DNA from: JBECKQ01 sp040235375
GTDB taxonomy: Bacteria; Planctomycetota; Phycisphaerae; UBA1845
NCBI GenBank assembly: GCA_040235375.1
Contig: JBECKQ010000239.1
Location: 1-13,099 of the forward strand
Length of the DNA: 13,099 nt
Direction of reading: 5' to 3'
The notes beneath the pieces were generated by a model. It was not told where the DNA came from. It was given only the letters and a program-made list of their open reading frames with translations, and ran no database searches. Within the stretch, counting starts at the first letter, position 1. Each line of letters begins with the position of its first letter. The translations under genes were made by a program, and so were the position numbers. Shown here one piece after another: positions 8,013 to 13,099 of this stretch.

Positions 8013-9413
8013 ATGGCCCGTGCCCTGATCGTGAGTCATGACAAGACCGAGCAACGCGCTCTGGCAAGGATGCTGGAGGCCGATCGCTGCGAATGCGCCC
8101 TGGCCGAAGATGTGCCCGCGGCTCGCAAGATGCTGGCGGACGGAACGTTCGACATTGTGCTTGCCGCGCGGAACCTGCATAACGGTGACGCTTGCGCCCT
8201 CCTCTCCTTCATGCGCGAGACGGACCTGGCGACGCCGGTCGTGCTGATCGCGGCCGATGCGACCGTCGAGCAGGCCGTCGACGCGATGCGCTGCGGCGCC
8301 GCCGACGTCATCGGCGATCTGAATGACCGCGAGCGCCTGCTGGCCTGCATTCGCCGGGCCTGCGATCGCAGGCCGCCCGCCGGTGGGGACGGCCGCTTCC
8401 GGCGCGACGTTCGCTGGACCGGCGTCAGTCACGAGCTGGTCGGCGACAGCCCGGCCATGCATGCCGTCCGCGAGCAGATTGCCCGCGTCGCCCCGACCGA
8501 TTCCACGGTTCTCATTCTGGGCGAGACGGGCACGGGCAAGGAGCTCGTGGCTCAGGCCATCCACAAGAGCAGCCGGCGGGCCGCCGAGCCGTTCATCGCC
8601 GTCAACTGTGCGGCCCTGTCCGAGAACCTCCTCGAGAGCGAGCTGTTCGGGCACGAACGCGGCGCCTTTACCGGCGCGGACCGCGCCCGGCAGGGGCTGT
8701 TCGAAGCGGCCCACCACGGCACGCTTTTCCTCGACGAAGCCGGCGAAATGCCGCTTTCGCTCCAGACGAAACTGCTGCGCGTGCTGATGGACGGCCGGGT
8801 GCTTCGCGTGGGCGCCACCACGCCGCGCAGCGTGGACGTGCGCATCATCGCCGCCACGCACCGTGATCTTCAGCGCCGCGTCGCCGAGGGCCGCTTCCGC
8901 GAGGACCTGTTCTATCGGCTGGCCGTTTTCCCGCTGCACATTCCGCCGCTTCGCGAGCGCCGCGAAGACCTCCCGGCGCTCATCGAGCACTGCCTGAAGA
9001 TCGTGTCGGTGCAGATGGGCGTTTCCCCGCGCGACGTCAACCCCCTCGGCCGCGAGAAGCTGCTGCGTTACCACTACCCCGGCAACGTGCGTGAGCTGCG
9101 CAACATCATCGAGCGTGCCTACATCCTCGCCCGCGGCGCGGAGCTTACCGCCGCGGACGTGATCGTGCCGACGTGCGATGCCGCGGTGGGTGCATGCGGC
9201 GGCTCGCCTCCATGCTATTCCGGCGCCGAAAGCTGGCTCGACCTGTTTCCGCAAAAAGGCAGCCTTCGCGACGTTCTGCAATACGTCGAAGCGGCGCTGA
9301 TCCGCCGCGCCATTCGCGACGCCGGCGGCGTGCAGGCCGAGGCCGCTCGCCAACTGGGTCTTTCCCGCAGCAACCTCACCTACAAGCTCAAGCGCATGCC
9401 CGAGGACGCCTGA
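8013..9413 (+). CDS. Sigma-54-dependent transcriptional activator with a degenerate receiver
   Basis: An NtrC-family enhancer-binding protein (466 residues) that would open sigma-54 promoters by ATP hydrolysis. Central AAA+ domain: Walker A GETGTGKE (170-177), sigma-54 contact loop GAFTGA (217-222), Walker B LFLDEAGEM (238-246), arginine-finger region RFREDLFYRL (294-303) and PGNVREL (356-362). A Fis-type HTH ends the protein (about 437-461, GGVQAEAARQLGLSRSNLTYKLK). The N-terminal 1-120 has a receiver fold, but a gapless alignment shows Ala52 for the phosphoacceptor Asp (ARNLHNGDA versus the usual DLNLPDGDG), Ser-His for the acidic pair, Ala80 for the Thr and Asp102 for the Lys. It therefore cannot be a normal phosphorylation switch. 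The ATG at 8013 is preferred, with GGCGAG upstream; a TTG at 7995 would add six residues. No kinase is adjacent. Confidence 0.94.
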   Translation: MARALIVSHDKTEQRALARMLEADRCECALAEDVPAARKMLADGTFDIVLAARNLHNGDACALLSFMRETDLATPVVLIAADATVEQAVDAMRCGAADVIGDLNDRERLLACIRRACDRRPPAGGDGRFRRDVRWTGVSHELVGDSPAMHAVREQIARVAPTDSTVLILGETGTGKELVAQAIHKSSRRAAEPFIAVNCAALSENLLESELFGHERGAFTGADRARQGLFEAAHHGTLFLDEAGEMPLSLQTKLLRVLMDGRVLRVGATTPRSVDVRIIAATHRDLQRRVAEGRFREDLFYRLAVFPLHIPPLRERREDLPALIEHCLKIVSVQMGVSPRDVNPLGREKLLRYHYPGNVRELRNIIERAYILARGAELTAADVIVPTCDAAVGACGGSPPCYSGAESWLDLFPQKGSLRDVLQYVEAALIRRAIRDAGGVQAEAARQLGLSRSNLTYKLKRMPEDA

Positions 9414-9461
9414 CCGTCGCCTCCTCCGGCAGCAACTGTTTCAATTCTGAACCGTCGTTCA

Positions 9462-9499
9462 AGTTTTTGAGCACGTCGCCCGCTCGCCGCTCAAAAACT
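9462..9499. promoter_or_regulatory. Perfect 11-bp inverted repeat, possible enhancer site
   Basis: AGTTTTTGAGC (9462-9472) and GCTCAAAAACT (9489-9499) are perfect inverted repeats separated by 16 nt. The element starts 49 nt after the activator stop and is centred about 126 bp upstream of the start predicted from the sigma-54 promoter at 9579-9596, a usual distance for an enhancer. It lacks a downstream T-run, so it is less likely to be a terminator, although a hairpin at the end of the activator mRNA is possible. Confidence 0.45.
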
Positions 9500-9531
9500 G
9501 GAACGCACGGTCACCGCCTGGCGCTGGCGTC

Positions 9532-9559
9532 CTGCTTTAAATGCTTGCACACAAAGCAG
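9532..9559. promoter_or_regulatory. Second inverted repeat upstream of the sigma-54-like promoter
   Basis: CTGCTTT (9532-9538) and AAAGCAG (9553-9559) are perfect 7-bp arms with a 14-nt spacer, centred about 60 bp before the predicted start. The stretch is AT-richer than its surroundings. It may be a regulator site. The arm sequence differs from the 9462-9499 repeat. Confidence 0.35.
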
Positions 9560-9578
9560 TTATGATTTTCTTCATTGC

Positions 9579-9596
9579 TTGGAACACAGCCTGCTA
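9579..9596 (+). promoter_or_regulatory. Candidate sigma-54 (-24/-12) promoter
   Basis: TTGGAACACAGCCTGCTA has GG (9581-9582) and GC (9593-9594) exactly 10 bp apart and matches 10 of the 13 defined positions of YTGGCACG-N4-TTGCW. It lies 166 bp after the sigma-54 activator gene and downstream of two inverted repeats. No protein-coding gene follows for more than 450 nt. Confidence 0.45.
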
Positions 9597-9765
9597 AGAA
9601 TCCCAGCGATGCCAGGCCCGGGAGGGCGTTTGAGAGCGATGTGCCAGAAAGCTGAGATTCGGCTTTATGGCGCTGCCGCAGCAAAAGACCGCAGGCCAAG
9701 GCAAACAACGCCGGCGAAGTTCAGCGCCGGCACGGCGGGCAGCGCAGGCGCAGTATTCGGCGCCG

Positions 9766-9788
9766 GGCGGCGTCGGGGGAACGCCGCC
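9766..9788 (+). other. Strong GC hairpin in the activator-purF gap
   Basis: GGCGGCGT (9766-9773) pairs perfectly with ACGCCGCC (9781-9788) around the 7-nt loop CGGGGGA. No T-run follows, so it is a structural element rather than a terminator. Confidence 0.45.
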
Positions 9789-9839
9789 TGACGCACCGCC
9801 CGAACGATGATGAATTTCCGCGGCTCGGCCAGCCGCAAG

Positions 9840-9901
9840 CCGGGCCGGCAAGGCCGGAGTGATGCTCTGACCTGCACTCCTTCGCCGGCCCGGATTTATT
9901 T
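9840..9901 (+). terminator. Strong intrinsic terminator
   Basis: CCGGGCCGGC (9840-9849) pairs perfectly with GCCGGCCCGG (9884-9893). Inside, GGAGTG (9856-9861) pairs with CACTCC (9875-9880). The stem is followed at once by ATTTATTT (9894-9901). The polarity fits plus-strand transcription only, because the other side lacks a T-rich tail. It isolates purF from transcription coming from upstream. Confidence 0.65.
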
Positions 9902-9993
9902 CCATCATCGCCTGCCGGGCCAGCACATCGTCGATGGGGAGTGACGGTGGCTCGGCCGACCCGCACTGTCGCCGTCCTGGCCAAACAGCGTGC

Positions 9994-10022
9994 TTGACCA
10001 TGCACTTTTCGCCGCATACGCT
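9994..10022 (+). promoter_or_regulatory. Probable sigma-70-type promoter of purF-purM
   Basis: TTGACC (9994-9999), a 17-bp spacer and TACGCT (10017-10022) form a plausible promoter, giving a leader of about 35 nt before the GTG at 10064. The -35 box is identical to the one proposed for sodN. No purine-responsive riboswitch is recognised in the region. Confidence 0.45.
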
Positions 10023-10063
10023 TCAACTTTGGGTGCGCTGTCGTACCTTTTGACGCCGGCGAC

Positions 10064-11509
10064 GTGCAGACCGACAAACCCATCCATCATTGCGGACTGT
10101 TCGGAGTCTTCGGTCACGCGGAGGCCGCCTTCCTCACGCATCTGGGCCTCTATGCGCAGCAGCATCGCGGGCAGGAGTCGGCGGGCATCTGCACCACCGA
10201 CGGCCGGCATATGCTCCGCCACGCCGGCATGGGCTTGGTCAACGACATCTTCGACCGCGAGACCCTGTCGCGGATCAACCTGCCGATTGCTATCGGCCAC
10301 AATCGTTATTCGACCGCGGGAGCGAGCTGCGAGATGAACGCCCAGCCGCTCATGTTCCGCTTCGCCGCCGGCCGCATGGCCATTGCCCACAACGGCACGC
10401 TCACGAACGCTCCGCAACTCCGCGGCGAGTGCGAACAGCGCGGGCAGATCTTCCAGACCACCGGCGACACCGAGGTCATCGTCCACCTGCTGGCGGCGCC
10501 GGAAAACCAGAACCAGCCGGACCCGCTCGTCCGCGTGCTGGAACGGCTCGAAGGCGCCTTCAGCCTGCTGCTGCTGCACAAGGACCGGATCGAGGCCGTC
10601 CGCGACCCGCTAGGCTTTCGTCCGCTGTGCATCGGCCGGCTCGAGAGCGGAGCCGTGGTCATCGCCTCGGAAACATGCGCTCTGGACATCATCGACGCCG
10701 AGTACGTCCGCGACGTGGCGCCGGGCGAGATCGTGACCATCGACGCGGATGGCATGCACTCCCGCCGCTTCGGACCCACTAGCATGCCCCGCGGCGCCGC
10801 CTGCATCTTCGAGCACATCTACTTCGCCGATCCGGCCAGCAACATCTTCGGCGAGAACGTCCACAAGGTCCGCGAGTCGCTCGGACGGGCGCTGGCCCGC
10901 GAGGCGCCGGCCGACGGCGACATGGTCATCCCGATCCCCAACTGCGCACGGTGTGCGGGCATCGGTTATGCGAATGAATCGGGCGTGCCGCTCGGACGCG
11001 GGTTCACCACCAGCCACTACGTCGGCCGCTCGTTCATCATGCCCATGCAGTCGCAGCGGGACCTGGCGGTCAAGATGAAGCTAAACGTCATCAAGGACGC
11101 CGTTCGCGACAAGCGTCTGATCGTCGTCGAGGACTCCGTCGTCCGCGGCACGACGACACGCGGCAAGATCCACGCCCTGCGCGCTGCGGGCGCCCGCGAA
11201 ATACATCTTCGTGTGGCCAGCCCGCCGCTGCGGCACGGCTGCTACTACGGCATCGACTTCCCCGACGAGAGCAAGCTGGTGGCGACGAATCGAAGCGTCG
11301 CCCAGATCGGTGATTTTCTGGGCGTCGATTCGATCCATTATCTCTCGCTCGATGCCATGCTCGGTTGCGTGCAGATGCCCGCCGACCAGTATTGCACCGC
11401 GTGCTTCACGGCAGACTATCCGACGGTCATCCGTCAGCCCGTCGACAAACTCGCCATGGAAAAGAGCGATGCCCCGCCGGAAGCTGTCATACAAAGATGC
11501 CGGCGTTGA
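10064..11509 (+). CDS. purF: Amidophosphoribosyltransferase (glutamine PRPP amidotransferase)
   Basis: Catalyses the first committed step of purine synthesis, making 5-phosphoribosylamine from PRPP and glutamine. The 481-residue protein has an N-terminal glutaminase half: Cys10 as nucleophile after a short propeptide (MQTDKPIHH), GHNRYST (78-84), NGTLTN (110-115) and TGDTE (133-137). The phosphoribosyltransferase half carries the PRPP loop VVEDSVVRGTTTRG (354-367). It is the Bacillus type with four Fe-S cluster cysteines at C247, C393, C444 and C447 (CTACFTADYP). Two oddities: where homologues have a PDS-type segment, this protein reads IPNCARCAGIGYA, adding a CxxC at 294-297; and the first Asp of the usual DDS in the PRPP loop is Glu. 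The GTG start has no clear Shine-Dalgarno site, but the frame is closed by a stop at 9995 and no other start lies between. It overlaps purM by 41 nt. Confidence 0.95.
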   Translation: MQTDKPIHHCGLFGVFGHAEAAFLTHLGLYAQQHRGQESAGICTTDGRHMLRHAGMGLVNDIFDRETLSRINLPIAIGHNRYSTAGASCEMNAQPLMFRFAAGRMAIAHNGTLTNAPQLRGECEQRGQIFQTTGDTEVIVHLLAAPENQNQPDPLVRVLERLEGAFSLLLLHKDRIEAVRDPLGFRPLCIGRLESGAVVIASETCALDIIDAEYVRDVAPGEIVTIDADGMHSRRFGPTSMPRGAACIFEHIYFADPASNIFGENVHKVRESLGRALAREAPADGDMVIPIPNCARCAGIGYANESGVPLGRGFTTSHYVGRSFIMPMQSQRDLAVKMKLNVIKDAVRDKRLIVVEDSVVRGTTTRGKIHALRAAGAREIHLRVASPPLRHGCYYGIDFPDESKLVATNRSVAQIGDFLGVDSIHYLSLDAMLGCVQMPADQYCTACFTADYPTVIRQPVDKLAMEKSDAPPEAVIQRCRR

Positions 11510-12530
11510 CATTAACGCCAACGCGCGCTGGGTCCACCGGCTCGAGCGCGCCGCGCGGAGCACCTACGGCCCGCGAGTCATCCACCGATCGAACGCCTTC
11601 GCCGGCCTGTTCCGCCTCGACTACGAAGAGCAGATTCTCCGCCGCAATTACCGCCGTCCGTTGATGGTCGGCTGCGCCGACGGCGTCGGCACGAAGGTGC
11701 TGCTCGCCGTCGAACTCGGTAATCTTTACAGCATTGGCATCGACCTCGTGGCGATGAACGTCAACGACCTTGTCACTACCGGCGCCGAGCCGCTGTTCTT
11801 CCTCGACTATCTCGCCGTCAATCGCCTCGATCCCGACCGGCTCATCGAAGTGATGGACGGAATCGCCGCGGGCTGCCGCGACGCCGACTGCGCCCTGCTC
11901 GGCGGTGAAACCGCCGAAATGCCGGAGCTGTACGCCGCAGGACACATGGACATGGCCGGCTTCGCCGTGGGCGTCATCGAGCAGCGCCGGCTGATCCGGC
12001 CGCAGCGCGTTGCACCGGGCGACTTGCTCATCGGCCTGCCATCATCCGGTGTGCACTCGAACGGTTTTACGCTGGTGCGCAAGGCGATCCGCGAAGCCGG
12101 CCTCCGGCTGGGTGAGGAGCGCAACGAGCTCGGCGGCACGCTCGGCGCCGCGCTGATCAGGCCGACGCGCATTTACGTTCGCTCGGTGCTCCGCGTGCTG
12201 GGGGCTTATCGCGTTAAGCGCGTGGTTTCGGCGATGGCACACATCACCGGCGGGGGGCTGCTTGAGAACGTCGGCCGGGTGATACCGGACAAGTGCGCCG
12301 CGGTGATCGATCCGCGGACCTGGACGCCGCCGCCGATCTTCGATGTCCTCCGCAAGTGTGGCATCAGTCGCAGCGAGATGTTCCGCGTCTTCAATATGGG
12401 TATCGGTTTCGTGTTCGTCGTGCGGCCGGCCTACGCGAATGGCGTGATGCACAAGCTGCGCCGCGCCGGTGAAGAACCGGTAGTCATCGGTCGAGTCAAA
12501 CGCGGCCGCGGCGGCGCGCAGTTCCGCTGA
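11469..12530 (+). CDS. purM: Phosphoribosylformylglycinamidine cyclo-ligase (AIR synthetase)
   Basis: Closes the imidazole ring in purine synthesis, turning FGAM and ATP into AIR. The 353-residue length is typical. Characteristic stretches are SYKDAGVDI near the N-terminus (7-15), GCADGVGTK (68-76), NVNDLVTTGAEPLFFLDYL (97-115), LLGGETAEMPELY (143-155), GLPSSGVHSNGF (189-200) and AHITGGGLLENVGRVIP further on. The ATG at 11469 places SYKDAGVDI at the expected distance from the start. It lies 41 nt inside the end of purF, with a weak GGAAAAGAG ribosome site, so the two genes are one transcription unit. The long frame extending back to 11211 only shadows purF. The C-terminus is short and basic (KRGRGGAQFR). 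Other purine genes are not in the window. Confidence 0.95.
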   Translation: MPRRKLSYKDAGVDINANARWVHRLERAARSTYGPRVIHRSNAFAGLFRLDYEEQILRRNYRRPLMVGCADGVGTKVLLAVELGNLYSIGIDLVAMNVNDLVTTGAEPLFFLDYLAVNRLDPDRLIEVMDGIAAGCRDADCALLGGETAEMPELYAAGHMDMAGFAVGVIEQRRLIRPQRVAPGDLLIGLPSSGVHSNGFTLVRKAIREAGLRLGEERNELGGTLGAALIRPTRIYVRSVLRVLGAYRVKRVVSAMAHITGGGLLENVGRVIPDKCAAVIDPRTWTPPPIFDVLRKCGISRSEMFRVFNMGIGFVFVVRPAYANGVMHKLRRAGEEPVVIGRVKRGRGGAQFR

Positions 12531-12605
12531 ACCTCTACCTCAGCGTCACGTGCTGCGACACCGGGGACGAACGAGTCATCCCACGAATTGCCGGCAACCC
12601 CGTCC

Positions 12606-12631
12606 GAGCCGCGCCCGTAAGGAAGCGGGCT
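12606..12631 (+). repeat. Dispersed intergenic repeat, copy 2
   Basis: This 26-nt element with core GCGCCCGTAAGGAAGCGGGC matches copy 1 (3829-3854) at 22 of 26 positions. GCCCG (12613-12617) and CGGGC (12626-12630) form a perfect 5-bp hairpin around TAAGGAAG. It sits 75 nt after the purM stop. Read antisense it encodes PYGRGS, a string I recall from spurious short proteins predicted in planctomycete and related genomes. Confidence 0.65.
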
Positions 12632-12698
12632 GGCGCCGTTAACCATCCATTCGCCATCATCGTCTCCAGCGAATGTGTCGCTTGCTGCAACCAGCGGC

Positions 12699-13099
12699 CT
12701 ATCCGCCCTGCCCCGATAGCCGATCGACGGCCGCCTGGGCTTCCTTGTCGTCCGGATTGATCTTCAGCGCCCGCTGGTAGTAGTACAGCGCGCGCTGCTT
12801 GTCGCCGAGCGATTCGTAAGCCACACCGAGTTGATAATCCACTTCCACCAGTGACGGGTCGAGCCGTAGGGCTTCCTGGAACTGCTTGATCGCCGCCTCA
12901 GGCTCGCCGCGAAGCAGATAGGCGAGGCCGAGATTGTAGCGCAGCTCGGGCGACGCCGGGTTCTCCTCGAGGGCGATGCGAAACACGCCGGTCGCCGCCG
13001 CGAGGTCGCCGCGCTGGGCGAGCACGCCACCGAGGTTCGAATAAGCCATCGCGTCGAGCTGACGCTCGGGGTTGATCCGCAGGTTGCAGACGATCGCCG
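12699..13099 (-). CDS. TPR-repeat protein, C-terminal part (5' end outside the window)
   Basis: Tetratricopeptide repeats mediate protein-protein contacts. The frame stays open from the stop at 12699 to the window edge, so the N-terminus lies beyond 13099; a Met at 13049 is internal because the repeats continue upstream (INPERQLDAMAYSNLGG). Three consecutive 34-residue TPR units are clear, each with the small and aromatic residue pattern: AYSNLGGVLAQRGDLAAAT, RYNLGLAYLLRGEPEAAI and DYQLGVAYESLGDKQRAL. The protein ends with a short AAVDRLSGQGG tail. No catalytic domain or signal is visible in this part. It is convergent with purM across a 168-nt gap. The role of the full protein is unknown. 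Confidence 0.9.
   Translation of the reverse strand, partial: AIVCNLRINPERQLDAMAYSNLGGVLAQRGDLAAATGVFRIALEENPASPELRYNLGLAYLLRGEPEAAIKQFQEALRLDPSLVEVDYQLGVAYESLGDKQRALYYYQRALKINPDDKEAQAAVDRLSGQGG

Larger units (their letters stand above)
9606..9901 (+). ncRNA. Possible sigma-54-controlled noncoding RNA
   Basis: This stretch is bounded by the sigma-54-like promoter at 9579-9596 and the strong terminator at 9840-9901 and would give an RNA of about 295 nt. It contains an 8-bp hairpin at 9766-9788 and smaller ones such as AAAGC/GCTTT near 9650-9667. Reading frames here are short, rich in Arg, Ala and Gly, and lack ribosome binding sites, so I see no convincing protein. No known RNA family is recognised. 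This is an inference from flanking signals only. Confidence 0.25.

Noticed and set aside
9665..9740. Minus-strand PALNFAGVV followed in another frame by a hydrophobic-basic stretch, reminiscent of a PEP-CTERM/IPTL-type anchor remnant
   Set aside because: It needs a frameshift, lacks any upstream protein body and is too short to distinguish from chance.
9902..10063. Possible ZTP/purine riboswitch before purF
   Set aside because: The conserved ZTP pieces (a CCGCCTGGGC-like 3' segment with pseudoknot) are not found, and no other known purine riboswitch core is visible.
9594..10083. Short minus-strand frames in the activator-purF gap
   Set aside because: Arg/Ala/Gly-rich, no ribosome sites, no recognisable domain, and they run through the strong plus-strand terminator.

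Overview
The window is a GC-rich bacterial chromosome segment of about 13 kb with mostly intact housekeeping and regulatory genes and no mobile element. Gene content (MoxR/DUF58/VWA operon, nickel superoxide dismutase, stand-alone purF-purM) and a dispersed intergenic repeat whose antisense reading gives the string PYGRGS resemble Planctomycetota and related phyla. That assignment rests on recollection and inference, since no rRNA or other marker is present.

Layout. (1) Positions 1-1942, plus strand: the 3' part of a PAS histidine kinase with a degenerate C-terminal receiver, overlapping by 4 nt a NarL/FixJ-type response regulator with an intact receiver; together they form a two-component system. 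(2) Positions 2026-2514, minus strand: a nickel superoxide dismutase precursor with an export signal ending exactly before the nickel-hook histidine. It is convergent with the regulator and divergent from moxR. (3) Positions 2727-7879, plus strand: a MoxR AAA+ ATPase, a 205-nt spacer with degenerate tandem repeats, one copy of the dispersed repeat and a hairpin, then three tightly overlapping genes: a DPPY-type DNA methyltransferase, a DUF58 protein and a BatA-like membrane VWA protein. The methyltransferase is the unexpected member, because it is translationally coupled to DUF58. (4) Positions 8013-9413: a sigma-54-dependent activator whose receiver has lost all the usual phosphorylation residues. 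(5) Positions 9414-10063: a 650-nt gap with two inverted repeats, a good sigma-54 (-24/-12) promoter match, a strong hairpin and a strong intrinsic terminator. This could be a self-contained sigma-54-controlled noncoding RNA unit. It also holds the likely purF promoter. (6) Positions 10064-12530: purF (Fe-S, propeptide type) overlapping purM by 41 nt. (7) Position 12699 to the end, minus strand: the C-terminal part of a TPR protein, preceded by the second copy of the dispersed repeat.

Most interesting points: the sigma-54 activator with a dead receiver beside a possible orphan sigma-54 transcript; the methyltransferase embedded in a MoxR/DUF58/VWA locus; the Ni-SOD whose signal-peptidase site would expose the Ni-binding His1 directly; and unusual residues in the PRPP site of PurF. 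All regulatory assignments are made by eye and need experimental or comparative support.
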